Assembly: GCF_910592395.1 (NCBI RefSeq)
Contig: NC_088317.1
Location: 6,016,001 to 6,080,000, forward strand
From: Lineus longissimus
Taxonomy: Eukaryota; Nemertea; Pilidiophora; Heteronemertea; Lineidae
Direction: 5' to 3'
DNA length: 64,000 nucleotides
This document shows, in pieces, positions 1 through 10,773 of the stretch (the first letter of the stretch is position 1; every line of letters begins with the position of its first letter). The position numbers and the translations under genes are program-made. Under the pieces are notes generated by a model, which did not search any database, was not told the DNA's origin, and saw only the letters and a list, made by a program, of their open reading frames with translations.

Positions 1-316
1 CGTCCATTTAAAAAGAAGTTATTCCATCAACAGTACTTTATTTTATGTTCTAATCAATGAGTTTAATCAAAAATAATACTGTTGATAGAATAACCATTTA
101 AAAAAAACTACGCAATGTCTTTCATGTTCATCTTGTTTTTGTCACCAAGTAGCCCCCAAAAAGGCAAAGTTTTAATATTTCCAACACAAGTTAGTGATGA
201 AACACGAAACTAGTTTAAGTTCGCATTTACTTTAATTAACTGTATGTACTAGAATAACTATTATAGCTGACACAGTTGAAAGCTGGGAAATTTATTGGTG
301 TCGTGTACATCTACAG
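1..316. other. 3' flank of the Myb/SANT-like gene, with a hairpin
   Basis: Non-coding and AT-rich. It holds an 18-bp imperfect inverted repeat (18-35 against 77-94, one mismatch) that can fold into a hairpin. On the minus strand an AATAAA signal lies at 291-296, about 20 bases after the stop codon of the Myb/SANT-like gene, and is a plausible polyadenylation signal. No other gene is visible here. Confidence 0.45.
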
Positions 317-711
317 TTAGAAAGATGATAAGTTAGTGAAATCGTCTGATGTGGTACATGTATGGCTAACAGCAGGGCGTTTCACTCTGTGCTCATCGGT
401 GGAATGACGAGTTGCCGCGTCGCGTTCTTGTTGCCAGCGTGCCTCGTCAATACCGAGTCGTCTCATCTCTACGTCAAGACGTCGTTCCTCCAACTGGAGT
501 CGTTTTTTCTCGACATCCAACCGCTCCTTTTCAATTGCGAGCAATTGCTCCGATACTACTGTAGTACCAGCATGACCAGTGGTTCTTTTGTTTCTGGCGG
601 ATGTTGATGGGATGGGAGACGGAGTTCTCTGTCTTTTGGATGTAGCCGTAGATGTCGACCGTGGCCTATGACTTTGAGCCAATAAGTCATAATCGTCTTC
701 GGTAACCGCCG
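317..711 (-). pseudogene. Myb/SANT-like gene, exon 2 distal part (coiled-coil C-terminus)
   Basis: This is the C-terminal half of a two-exon gene whose first exon is at 11,491-11,967. The reading frame is open from the retrotransposon junction (711) to the stop at 317. It encodes a basic Ser/Thr-rich linker followed by a strong coiled coil rich in Glu, Arg and Leu (roughly residues 45-80 of the segment), as is usual at the end of Myb/SANT-like proteins associated with Harbinger/PIF transposons. A short piece of the same exon (11,058-11,075) is preceded by a good splice acceptor, and its frame joins this one across the 5-bp target duplication. The gene is therefore broken by the Pao/BEL insertion at 712-11,057. 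The function is inferred from the family: nuclear DNA binding, probably as an accessory protein to a transposase. Confidence 0.6.
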
Positions 712-1568
712 TGTGAAGGCCATTTTGTGTTTAAACTTTCCCGCCTAAATATTTGTTCAAAAGTTTTATTTATACATGTTGACCTCTAATTTGCATAGGT
801 CATTTGGGGGTTCCTTTTCCTTTCTTGCCAATGGAGGTCTGGGACCAAGACCAGTTATCTTGGTTTCAGTGTTTTTATCTGTCCGCATCTGTATCTTGGA
901 TGTTACTATTTGTGTTCATTTTCATTGTAATCGTAAAGTGGGATTCAGGGACGAGCTAGGGAGTCTAATTTGTCTTGTAAGTAAACATTTTTGTTGTCTT
1001 TGAGACCATTTTTTCAGTCCATGCTGTGGAGATCCACATGTGCTGGTTATTTTCCCCATGCATAGGGTGTACAATATGTACTATATAGTATTATTTCATC
1101 ATTATGTGTTTGTCTTTATTGATCATTTAACATGTAATACCATTATGTCCTCCTGTTTTGAGTTGTGTCATGCTTGGTTGGTTTTATAATTGCCGTTATT
1201 GAATGTTTTGAAGAATCTTATCTTTGGTTTGACTTGAGTGCAGTTTTAGTTGGCATTGGGCCTACACTTATTTATATTATAGTATACTGTCTCTGTCTTA
1301 TTCTATTGAGCATTGGGCTCCAGCTGATTCTGTCACTTCATTTATACTGTAGTTTATTGCCTATTTGGGACACATTGTGAGGAATTGGGTTTTTGTCTGG
1401 TATTTTCATTGTCGTGATTGCATTTGATTGTATTTTCTTTGCATATTTTTGTGCTACTGTTTTGTACTGATGTCTACTTCTTGATTTCAGTAAACCGTTT
1501 CATTTACAACAATGTGTTCGGTTGTTCGTTTTTGAGACGTGTTCTACACTTGACCCCAGGCTCCCACA
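712..1568 (+). repeat. 5' LTR of the Pao/BEL element
   Basis: This 857-bp repeat begins TG and ends CA. It matches 8,044-8,616 at a constant offset of 7,332, and continues in the part after the nested insertion (10,774-11,057). The small open frames within it (776-1,003 and 1,165-1,380) are repeated in the other LTR and show no coding features. The bases directly after the LTR (TGG at 1,569) are where a tRNA primer site would start. Confidence 0.9.
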
Positions 1569-1952
1569 TGGTTTAAAGACAAATTATTGGAGGTGACAAG
1601 ATCGACGGATGAAGATACAAGCCATGATCGAGCAGCAAGCTGACGGAGCAGAACCTTGTTAGGAGGAACTGGTACTTCACGTTTGTTACTACGGTGATAC
1701 GTCAATACGAGTTAGGATACGTTACGTCACGCTTTATCAGGATTACGTCATTACGTTAGTTTCGCTGGGTTTACATCGAGGAACGTTATTTCGTTAAGTC
1801 AATTTCGTGTTGTCTAGTACGGCTGGTCAGGATTCATAAGCACTTGGAGACGATGTCAGTGGGGCTCGTTTAGGTTACATAATAGCGTTGATAAGCCTAC
1901 GTCTTTGTGTACATTCCGTTTGTGTGTTGTGTTCAGATCTCCCTTTAACGAA
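1569..1952 (+). other. Pao/BEL 5' leader
   Basis: This stretch lies between the 5' LTR and gag. It begins TGG, as expected for a tRNA primer-binding site, but I cannot identify the primer tRNA. The pol frame is already open from 1,905. I prefer the ATG at 1,953 as the start, because the residues that follow it are basic and gag-like, whereas those before it are hydrophobic and Cys-rich. Confidence 0.5.
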
Positions 1953-4900
1953 ATGCCCCATACAGAAAGGCCCAATCGTTGGGGTGAGCGTGAGCGTAGG
2001 CCTACTCAAAAGGCCCTTGAAAGCCAGTTACAAGCCTTACAGGGTTCCAGAAGGGCCTCTGTCAGAAAGCAGGCAAAGGCTATGTTTGCTCAGGCAAAGA
2101 GTCCTGAGCCAGAAGTCGATCAGGATGTCGAAGAGGACGAGTTAGGTGACGAAGAAGTTAGCGCAGAGGAATCTGAACTCAGTGTGAGAAGTTTGTCGGA
2201 CATCAACAAGACGTTGCAAATTGAGGCTTTGAAGGTGAAAGCTGAGGCTGAGCGTGTAAAACAAGCAATCGCGGCAGAGGAGTTCAAGCTTGCTCAGGTA
2301 GCAGAGGAGAGGGCATTTGAGCTTCAACAGAAAAAGGAGTTAATCGATTTGGAGACCCAAGTGAAAATCTCCACTGTCAAAGCAGAACTGTTGGCTGGAC
2401 TTGAGAACTCTGGTAAAAAGCCTGTCAGCGTTAGGCCCAAACCCAATTTGCCCGTTTCTGAATCTGAAGATGATGTCAGCAGTGATCATAGGGGATCCTA
2501 CTTGGAGTATTTAGATAAAGGTTTTGCACGTAAACCTAAGGTGCAAGTTCCTGACGTGTCTGATGATGAGTCAATTGGTTCGCGAATGTCAGAAGCCATG
2601 GAGGCCTTTCAGGACATTATCAGAAGGCAGAATGACATTACTGAGTCGCTAGTGAAACAAAATTTGAAAACAACTTTGCCAGCACGAACAATTCCTGTCT
2701 TCCCAGGCGATCCAATGCAGTTCAGGTTGTTTGTTAGAGCTTTTGAGTATGGCGTTATCGACAAGACTGATAGTCCCAAGGATCATATTTACTACCTTGA
2801 GCAATACACTTCTGGAGAGCCTCAAGAGTTGGTGAGAAGTTGCATCCACATGGATCCTGCAAAGGGCTACAAGAGGGCTATGGAGCTCTTAAAGTTGAAC
2901 TTTGGGGATGAGTACCGCATTTCGACTGCCTATGTTGAGAAAGCGATGAAATGGCCGAGCATCAAGGCAGAGGATGCGGCAGGGATCAAGAAGTATGCCT
3001 TGTTTTTGCTGGGTTGTCTGAATACAATGAAGGACATAGAGTACATGAGGCAACTTGACCACCCCAAAAACCTCCAGGAGCTGAGTTCCAAACTTCCGTT
3101 CAAAATGAGGGCTCAATGGAGAAGCCGTGCTCTTGACATTTCAGACAAGAACAAAAGAGCCAAATTTGAGGACTTTGTCACTTTTGTTGACAGGCAATCA
3201 CGTTTGCTTAACGAACCAGTATTTGGGTCAATCGTTGACAGTAAACCGGTTTCCCAGGAGAAACCCAAGCCGAGATATGGAAAACCTGCTTCAGCAAAGA
3301 CTAGCTTTGCAACCGCTTGTAGTGCAGTGAGGCCAAGTTCTGATCAACATAGGAACAATGTCAACAATGTGGGCAAGTCAGATAGTGTTAAATCATGCCT
3401 GTACTGCAAGGGTACTCATGGCTTGGACGTTTGCAGACGTTTACAGCACACGCCAAACAATGATAGGATCCGCTTTCTAAGAGCGCAGAAGTTGTGTTTT
3501 GGCTGCTTGATGAGCGATGGTCATGTGAGCAAAAACTGTACCAACAGGCTTCAATGTGAGGTGTGTTCAGGATCACATCCAACCTGCTTGCATAGGTCAC
3601 AGAAAGTGGACACCGCAGCACAGGAGTTGAGGAACTGTTGCACGTCCGGGCTCATTTCAGGATACGCTATGCCGGTTGTGCCCGTATTGGTGAAGTCAGT
3701 AAGCGTTGACAAGGCAATAAAGAATTACGCCCTTCTCGACACAGGAAGTTCGGCTACATTCTGTTCTGAGACACTGATGGAACGACTGAATCTTCGAGGA
3801 TCTAAGGTAAAAATCAACATCTCTACGATGTCCGATAAGTCTAAGCCATCGACCGGATACCTGCTGAAGGGATTTGAAGTTAGCGGCCTTGATACTGGTG
3901 TGTTCACTGAGCTACCTGAAGTGTTTACTCAGTCCGAGTTACCCGTGAGTAAGGATGACATTCCTAAGCAAGAGGACATTGATAGATGGCCGTATCTCAG
4001 TAAAGTTAAGATTCCAGAGATTGATGCAGACGTTGATTTGCTGATAGGTTCGAATGCGCCAAAGGCTATGGAGCCTTATGAGATTGTACAAAGCCAGGAC
4101 AGTGGTCCCTACGCCATTAGGACTCTATTGGGCTGGTCAGTCAATGGTCCCGTGAAACCTGGCAAGACACGAAGTGAGTTGAGTAGCTTTCGTGTTTCTG
4201 TGAACAAAGTGAGTGTTTTGGAGAGACAGCTACACCAGTACTTCAATCAGGACTTTAGTGAGCATTTAGCAGATGACGAGAAAGAGTTATCTCAGGATGA
4301 TCGGCGATTTCTGGACATTGTCAAAAGTACAGTGTACATGGAGGAAGGTCATTATGTTCTTGGCCTGCCCTTCAAGCGTGATTCTGTTATCATGCCAAAC
4401 AACAGATCTCAAGCAGAACAGCGTGCAGCTACATTGGCAAAAAAGTTTGCCAGGAATAGTGAGTTTCATACGGAGTACAAGGCCTTTATGGACAATGTGT
4501 TGACAAAGGGATATGCTCGAGAAGTGCCGACTGAGCAGTTGAATCGTTGCGATGGTAAAACATGGTACCTACCACATCACGGAGTGTACCATCCGAAGAA
4601 GAAGAAGCTGCGTGTTGTGTTCGAATGTGCGGCAAGATTTGGCGGGACATCTCTTAATGATCAACTCCTACAGGGGCCAAACCTCACTAACACTCTTGTT
4701 GGTACACTTCTGAGATTCAGACAGGACAATGTTGCAGTCATGGGTGACGTGGAGTCAATGTTCTATCAGGTTCGCGTGCCCCCTGAACAAGCTAGCTTCT
4801 TGAGATTCTTGTACTGGAAAGATGGAGACACATCCGGTCCGCTCATTGAATACCAGATGATGGTGCATTTGTTCGGTGCCTCATCTTCACCAAGTTGCGC

Positions 4901-5402
4901 CAATTTTGCCCTCAGGCAAACCGCTTTGGACAACCAACACCTGTATGAGAAGGATGTCACAGACACTCTACTAAAACACATGTACGTCGATGACTGTCTT
5001 CGAAACCAGCCCAGTGATGCCAGTGCCATCCCTTTGGTGGCTAATGTGGTGGAGCTTTGCGCCAAGGGTGGATTTAGACTCACACAATGGACTAGTAATA
5101 GTAGACCTGTCGTTGAGTCAGTTCCAGCTAAAGACAGGGCCAAAGGCATGAAGGACATCGATTTGGATAAGGACAATTTGCCCCTTGAGAGGGCACTAGG
5201 GGTCCAATGGGATCCAGAGTCAGACAAGTTTGGCTTTAAGACGATAGACAAAGATAAGCCGCCAACGCGCCGTGGTATCTTATCTGTGACAAGCTCAGTG
5301 TATGATCCGATCGGCTTTCTTTCACCGTTCATTCTGAAAGCTAAGTTGATTCTGCAGGACTTATGCCGCCTTGGAATAGATTGGGACGATGATATCCCTT
5401 AG
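1953..5402 (+). CDS. Pao/BEL gag, protease and reverse transcriptase
   Basis: The open frame encodes about 1,150 residues. The N-terminal third is gag: a charged coiled-coil region, a capsid-like region, then Cys/His zinc knuckles from about residue 480 (CLYCKGTHGLDVC and following). An aspartic protease active site (LLDTGS) lies near residue 595. The reverse transcriptase follows, with a motif A region (GDVESMFYQV, about residue 930) and the catalytic YVDD box near residue 1,011. The frame stops at a single TAG (5,400-5,402), and the same frame continues without a further break into RNase H and integrase. The protein would copy the element RNA to DNA in cytoplasmic particles. The TAG may be a single inactivating mutation or a read-through site, and I favour mutation. 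Confidence 0.9.
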   Translation: MPHTERPNRWGERERRPTQKALESQLQALQGSRRASVRKQAKAMFAQAKSPEPEVDQDVEEDELGDEEVSAEESELSVRSLSDINKTLQIEALKVKAEAERVKQAIAAEEFKLAQVAEERAFELQQKKELIDLETQVKISTVKAELLAGLENSGKKPVSVRPKPNLPVSESEDDVSSDHRGSYLEYLDKGFARKPKVQVPDVSDDESIGSRMSEAMEAFQDIIRRQNDITESLVKQNLKTTLPARTIPVFPGDPMQFRLFVRAFEYGVIDKTDSPKDHIYYLEQYTSGEPQELVRSCIHMDPAKGYKRAMELLKLNFGDEYRISTAYVEKAMKWPSIKAEDAAGIKKYALFLLGCLNTMKDIEYMRQLDHPKNLQELSSKLPFKMRAQWRSRALDISDKNKRAKFEDFVTFVDRQSRLLNEPVFGSIVDSKPVSQEKPKPRYGKPASAKTSFATACSAVRPSSDQHRNNVNNVGKSDSVKSCLYCKGTHGLDVCRRLQHTPNNDRIRFLRAQKLCFGCLMSDGHVSKNCTNRLQCEVCSGSHPTCLHRSQKVDTAAQELRNCCTSGLISGYAMPVVPVLVKSVSVDKAIKNYALLDTGSSATFCSETLMERLNLRGSKVKINISTMSDKSKPSTGYLLKGFEVSGLDTGVFTELPEVFTQSELPVSKDDIPKQEDIDRWPYLSKVKIPEIDADVDLLIGSNAPKAMEPYEIVQSQDSGPYAIRTLLGWSVNGPVKPGKTRSELSSFRVSVNKVSVLERQLHQYFNQDFSEHLADDEKELSQDDRRFLDIVKSTVYMEEGHYVLGLPFKRDSVIMPNNRSQAEQRAATLAKKFARNSEFHTEYKAFMDNVLTKGYAREVPTEQLNRCDGKTWYLPHHGVYHPKKKKLRVVFECAARFGGTSLNDQLLQGPNLTNTLVGTLLRFRQDNVAVMGDVESMFYQVRVPPEQASFLRFLYWKDGDTSGPLIEYQMMVHLFGASSSPSCANFALRQTALDNQHLYEKDVTDTLLKHMYVDDCLRNQPSDASAIPLVANVVELCAKGGFRLTQWTSNSRPVVESVPAKDRAKGMKDIDLDKDNLPLERALGVQWDPESDKFGFKTIDKDKPPTRRGILSVTSSVYDPIGFLSPFILKAKLILQDLCRLGIDWDDDIP

Positions 5403-7634
5403 GAGCATATGGCTAAGTGGCAGAGATGGTTGTCAGATTTACCTAAGGTTTCAAACTTCAAGACAGACAGGTGTGTCAAACCGAAGGACTTTAACAATGT
5501 AGTTTCTTCCCAGTTGGTTCACTTCAGTGACAGTAGTGAAGCTGGATATGGGGTAGTGTCTTACCTCAGACTGGTGAATGGCGATGGAAGGATCCACTGC
5601 TGCTTGCTACTTAGCAAATCTCGTGTTGCACCGCTCAAACATATCTCAATTCCAAGAATGGAATTGACAGCAGCCACTGTAGCTGTTCGTGTTGATAAAA
5701 TGCTAAGAAAGGAGTTAGACTTAACCCTCGACAAGTCAATCTTCTTCACTGACAGTACCGCTGCCATCAAGTACATTAGGAACAAGGGTACCAGGTTCAA
5801 AACATTTGTTGCCAATCGACTAGAAATCATCCATGATGGATCTGATGCTTCCCAGTGGTGTTACATTGACACAAAATGTAATCCAGCAGATCATGCTTCG
5901 AGAGGCCTGTGGGCAGACGCCTTCTTGAACTGTAGTTCTTGGTCCAATGGTCCAGAGTTTCTGTGGAAACCTATGGAGGAATGGCCGACTTACCCCAGCG
6001 TCATAGCCAACCTTGTTGGAGCAAACAACGTGGATGATCTTGAGATCAAGTGTGCTGCAGTTGGTGCAGTTAGTTCAGTTGACATAGAGGATAGTGCGTC
6101 TGAAACTGTAAGAAAGCTGATAAATCACTACTCATCTTGGAGTGGGCTGAAGAGAGGCGTAGCGCTGATACTTAGGGTGCGTGGAGAGCTTCTGCGCCGC
6201 AGCAGAGTTCGTAAACAGAACTTAGATGTTCAGAGGCATGATGTGACTTGCAGTCCGCTGACTGTTGACGACTTGAGAAAAGCTGAGAAAGCCATTCTAG
6301 TTTTCTCTCAACGCGAGACATTTTGTGAGGAAATCAAATGTCTTGAGGAAGGATCAGGAAATGTTGTGAAAAGAGCCAGTACATTGTACCAACTTGATCC
6401 ATTCCTAGAGGATAGTCTGGTCAGAGTTGGAGGTCGGTTGAGTAATTCAGCTATGCCAAGGAAAGCAAAACATCCAGTGATTTTGCCTAAAAACTGTCAT
6501 GTTTCTCAGCCGAAACTCCAGGACATCCATAGAAACTTACTGCATAGTGGTAGAAATCATATGATAGCGAAACTCAGGCAGAGATTTTGGATTACTAATG
6601 CCAATTCAGCTGCCAGAAAGGTGATTTCAGACTGTGTTACTTGCAGGAGACATCGATCAAAGGTGATTGAACAGAAAATGGCAGACTTGCCGCAGGGCAG
6701 GTTAATTCCTGACGAACCGCCATTCTCTCGGACTGGAGTTGATTACTTTGGTCCAATCGAGGTCAAAAGAGGTCGTAGTACGGTAAAGCGCTATGGTGTG
6801 TTGTTCACATGTTTGACTGTCAGAGCTGTACACCTTGAATTGGCAGACAGTTTAGACACGGACTCTTGTATCAATGCGATTCGAAGATTCATTGCCCGTA
6901 GACGTCAAGTTGTAAAGCTGTGCTCGGATAATGGCACTAACTTTGTTGCATCTGAAAAGGAACTAAAGTTAGCATTTCGCAGTATTGACCAGAGTAGGAT
7001 CCAGCAAATGCTGGCGAAGCAAGGCATTGTGTGGGAGTTCAACACTCCCTATGCTCCTCACCAAGGAGGCATTTGGGAGCGCCAGGTTCAAACTGTGAAA
7101 CGGAAGTTGAAGGTTATTTTGAAGGAACAATCTCTGAGTGACGAGGGACTGCGTACTTTGCTTTGTGAAGTTGAGGCAGTGGTTAATGACCGACCACTCA
7201 CTAGAGCATCAAGTGACCCTAGTGATTTGGAAGTTCTTACTCCAAATCATCTGTTGTTGTTGAAGTCACAACCGTACTTGCCTGTTGGAACATTTGATAA
7301 GAATGACCTGTACACAAGGCGTAGATGGAGACAGGTCCAATTTCTGGCTGACTTGTTTTGGAAGAGATGGATCCAGGAATACCTTCCCCTTCTCCAAACA
7401 AGGCAGAAATGGCTCACTCCCAGGAGGAACGTGGTTCCTGGAGACATTTGTTTGATTGTGGATCAGAGTTCCCCGCGAGGTGCTTGGCCAATGGCCAAGA
7501 TTGTTGAGACTTTTCCTGACAAAAGGGGTTTTGTCAGACGTGTAAGGTTGCGAACAGCAACTGGAACTGTACTGGATAGACCTGTCCACAAACTGTGTCT
7601 GTTACTAGAAATGGATGAACCTCAGCAAGACTAA
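5403..7634 (+). CDS. Pao/BEL RNase H and integrase
   Basis: This continues the reading frame of the upstream gag-RT segment after one TAG codon. The first part is RNase H-like, with the Asp-containing FSDSSEAG at about 5,524 and the second acidic position in FFTDSTAA at about 5,745. The integrase follows: an HHCC zinc region (about 6,535-6,650, ending CVTCRRH), then the DDE core with VDYFGP (about 6,738), CSDNGTNF (about 6,920) and GGIWERQ (about 7,065). The C-terminus (about 7,230-7,600) is the DUF5641-type domain typical of BEL/Pao integrases. The residues needed for cutting and joining are all present, so this half looks intact. The ATG at 5,409 is not a natural start; it is just the first Met after the TAG. 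Confidence 0.9.
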   Translation, partial: EHMAKWQRWLSDLPKVSNFKTDRCVKPKDFNNVVSSQLVHFSDSSEAGYGVVSYLRLVNGDGRIHCCLLLSKSRVAPLKHISIPRMELTAATVAVRVDKMLRKELDLTLDKSIFFTDSTAAIKYIRNKGTRFKTFVANRLEIIHDGSDASQWCYIDTKCNPADHASRGLWADAFLNCSSWSNGPEFLWKPMEEWPTYPSVIANLVGANNVDDLEIKCAAVGAVSSVDIEDSASETVRKLINHYSSWSGLKRGVALILRVRGELLRRSRVRKQNLDVQRHDVTCSPLTVDDLRKAEKAILVFSQRETFCEEIKCLEEGSGNVVKRASTLYQLDPFLEDSLVRVGGRLSNSAMPRKAKHPVILPKNCHVSQPKLQDIHRNLLHSGRNHMIAKLRQRFWITNANSAARKVISDCVTCRRHRSKVIEQKMADLPQGRLIPDEPPFSRTGVDYFGPIEVKRGRSTVKRYGVLFTCLTVRAVHLELADSLDTDSCINAIRRFIARRRQVVKLCSDNGTNFVASEKELKLAFRSIDQSRIQQMLAKQGIVWEFNTPYAPHQGGIWERQVQTVKRKLKVILKEQSLSDEGLRTLLCEVEAVVNDRPLTRASSDPSDLEVLTPNHLLLLKSQPYLPVGTFDKNDLYTRRRWRQVQFLADLFWKRWIQEYLPLLQTRQKWLTPRRNVVPGDICLIVDQSSPRGAWPMAKIVETFPDKRGFVRRVRLRTATGTVLDRPVHKLCLLLEMDEPQQD

Positions 7635-8043
7635 ACTGTTTGTCATAGTCACATGAACTGTGTGCCAGTGTGTGTACCGAGGACAATCTCAATTATTCTA
7701 GTTATTCTAGTTTGTGTGTTTGTTATAATCCGGTGTTTATCTAACATTTTTACATTGCAATTTATTCAATATATTTGCCAATGGACAGTATTGGACTAAA
7801 TATATCTTGTGTCACAAATTTTCAGTGCCAAATCCTGGAAAGTTTGGTTTTTGACACCATGTCGAGTAGACATTCATTCTTAGGATAGGAACTAAGTTCA
7901 ACGTTTAGAACTGGTCTAGTTTAGTGTGTTTCATTTGTGTATTTTGATCTATTTGAAAGCGAGTTATGCTGGCCTTCTATTTGATATTTGGTTTTGTAAC
8001 TGAGTCGTTGTCGTTGTTAACTTGGTCAATTAGGGGCCGGGCG
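7635..8043 (+). other. Pao/BEL 3' untranslated region and polypurine tract
   Basis: Non-coding stretch between the integrase stop and the 3' LTR. A short G-rich run (AGGGGCCGGG, about 8,031-8,040) directly before the LTR is the probable polypurine tract. I see no envelope-like open frame. Confidence 0.6.
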
Positions 8044-8616
8044 TGTGAAGGCCATTTTGTGTTTAAACTTTCCCGCCTAAATATTTGTTCAAAAGTTTTA
8101 TTTATACATGTTGACCTCTAATTTGCATAGGTCATTTGGGGGTTCCTTTTCCTTTCTTGCCAATGGAGGTCTGGGACCAAGACCAGTTATCTTGGTTTCA
8201 GTGTTTTTATCTGTCCGCATCTGTATCTTGGATGTTACTATTTGTGTTCATTTTCATTGTAATCGTAAAGTGGGATTCAGGGACGAGCTAGGGAGTCTAA
8301 TTTGTCTTGTGAGTAAACATTTTTGTTGTCTTTGAGACCATTTTTTCAGTCCATGCTGTGGAGATCCACATGTGCTGGTTATTTTCCCCATGCATAGGGT
8401 GTACAATATGTACTATATAGTATTATTTCATCATTATGTGTTTGTCTTTATTGATCATTTAACATGTAATACCATTATGTCCTCCTGTTTTGAGTTGTGT
8501 CATGCTTGGTTGGTTTTATAATTGCCGTTATTGAATGTTTTGAAGAATCTTATCTTTGGTTTGACTTGAGTGCAGTTTTACTTGGCATTGGGCCTACACT
8601 TATTTATATTATAGTA
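8044..8616 (+). repeat. 3' LTR of the Pao/BEL element, first part
   Basis: It matches 712-1,284 of the 5' LTR with only two differences seen by eye. The match stops abruptly at 8,616 and resumes at 10,774, so the LTR is split by a later insertion. Confidence 0.9.
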
Positions 8617-10773
8617 CAAGCCCTTCGGCGATAATGGCTCACTGTGAGAAATGATTGCTGTAATGTTGTCAATGTGTACAGGGACTGGACCAATTGGTTC
8701 ACTTACTGAATCCAAGATGGCGGACCGCCAGACTAAAATGCGAGTACTAATTGAAGAGCTTAGAAGTATAATCAGGCTAAGGCACATTTTAAACCCTATA
8801 TTTGGAGAAAAATGCAAAAATATGAAAAAAATCTTCACATTCCCTGGAAACACGCAAGTGATGATTTCTAGATATCGCTGAATCATTAAGAGGCACAGAT
8901 TATATGTGTTGAAAGCATTTGCTTCTTTAAGGGTATAAATACTGCAAAATGTGCATAAACCAAGAAGGGTTGTTACAACTAGTTACACTACGGACTTAGT
9001 GATAAGGCCTCGTCCCATCGCCCTTACCGGCCACTACGACAAGTCAATACTCTTGCTGATGATTCGTCATTATTGGTCGTCGCAAAAACAACGAATTGAC
9101 ACAGATATCAAAGAAAAAACCAAAATGGCGGGAGTGTCGGAGAATGAGAAGCGTACTGCAATTTTTTCCGCATCAATTTTGAAGTACGTGGATAATGAGG
9201 CGTTGGGGAGTTCGTTCAAGAGCCATATAACTTTTGCATACCAGGGTTATGAAACTGCCGGCTTGTTAGAAAAATGTCGGCGGATTAGATGGTCTTCGTT
9301 TTCGGACATTTTTTTGTTGGTTGGCACGAACGATTGTTGTAGTCGTTCCAGTGCAAGTGGACATGGTGGAGCCAGTGCTAGTGGGCCAGGTTACTCTACC
9401 AGTGAAATATGCAGGCGTATTGATGTAAGTTTTATCTGTTATAGTGGTGACTTCTCGCTACGTTAATTGCAAAATACATGTACATGATAATGATGAGTTT
9501 ACATAAGCAATCTAATCTTTGTTTAAAAATAGTGAAATACATTGAAAAGACTTCACCACGTACACGAAGGAGTGCAGGGAGTTTTCATATCCATCGCTGT
9601 TGGGAAGAGAAGGCAAATAAGCCTGACCAAAGCCTGGGGCCAAATTGGTTGCCTTGGATGAGCCGTCATCAGTGAATTCACCTTTTTCATTACAGATTGT
9701 TAAATTATTCACAGACATACTTGTGGGTAGGCCTAATCCAGAAGAAACATACCGCAAGCCTTTCCTCCGGGTTTTTCCTACAGCCTTCTAGCACAGATAA
9801 TTCACTTATTTTTCAATATATTGCAATGAAACTTGCAAAATATGTTTTAAATAACCTAATAATAATGTCAAGAAAATATAATTTTGATAACTTTGAAACC
9901 TGGTGGACGCTGGTGGACGCTGTTTAGGATGTCCGGCCTATACGTATACGTTGACTTCAGAATTCACCGGCCATCCGCATCAGGCTGCAAGTGCAACTCT
10001 GTCAGTCAGTGTCACCCAAACCAGGTCATACCAATGCTGCCAGCGATTCACAGACAACTAATTGACACTTCGATGAGTATTTCCATCACCTCGACATCTG
10101 AAAACTTACTGATTTTGTACGGAAAGCAAGCAGTGAACGATGTAAACATTAATGGATGACGGTAATTACGGTGATTACCTCGTTCCGAATGCTCACCATA
10201 AGCTTAGTTGCATACAGTCATACACCTGCAATACTTCATCGATCCCAGGTTGATTATCGGCTAATGTAGCATATCATTATCACACCCCCGGATCAAACCT
10301 TACTAATCAAACCTGAAACTATCGAACTGGCACGATATTCGTTCTTTTCTTTAAATATTTGTCGATGGAATCAAATGGAATCAAATGGAATCAAATGGAA
10401 TAAATTGTTTGTGGCCGATTTGCACTACTCACACGCTTCCAAAAAATCAACATTTTGCGAATGTACTCGATTTGTTGGAACATAGTAAGCTCGTCCCCTT
10501 GTACGAATGTACGTACATATGACCATAAAAAATCAATATGACTAACACCCTGGAAAAGGGGCGTGGCAAAATTACATGGAAAAACGAAAAAAACAGATAT
10601 ATACGATGGTTTGTTGTCCAAAATCACTTCACGAGTCACACCTATGATGCCAAACACAGCCAATGATGCCGATTGCGCCCGAATCGGTCAGCCCTTATGG
10701 ACAAACGAGGTTATCGCAAAATGAGGTTAAAAAACCCATGCAACTTTAATGGTCACTATAGACAGTGAGCCAA
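8617..10773. mobile_element. 2.2-kb insertion nested in the Pao/BEL 3' LTR
   Basis: This 2,157-bp stretch is absent from the 5' LTR. Near its ends are short inverted sequences (TGGCTCACTGT near 8,634-8,644 and its complement ACAGTGAGCCA near 10,762-10,772). The left copy starts about 17 bases inside the junction, so the exact termini are unclear. A clean target duplication is not visible, although TA or a single base is possible. It contains one exon-like open segment (9,125-9,424), three tandem copies of a 10-bp unit near 10,370-10,400, and nothing else I can identify. It is probably a non-autonomous DNA element that captured or kept a coding fragment. Confidence 0.6.
9125..9424 (+). CDS. 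Exon-like open segment of unknown function
   Basis: An ATG at 9,125 in a CAAAATGGCG context opens a frame of exactly 100 codons that runs into a consensus splice donor (GAT|GTAAGT at 9,425). The encoded segment has a mixed hydrophobic and charged first part and a Gly/Ser/Ala-rich end. I do not recognise the family, and no continuing exon is evident nearby. It lies inside the insertion that splits the LTR, so it may be the first exon of a transposon gene or a captured host exon. Confidence 0.35.

Noticed and set aside
776-1380. Two open frames inside the 5' LTR
   Set aside because: They are repeated or truncated in the other LTR, lack any domain, and overlap regulatory LTR sequence.
4766-5332. 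A 188-codon open frame on the minus strand
   Set aside because: It is the complement of the reverse transcriptase coding region and has no features of its own.
7635-8043. Possible envelope gene after the integrase
   Set aside because: Only about 400 bases are present with no open frame of useful length.
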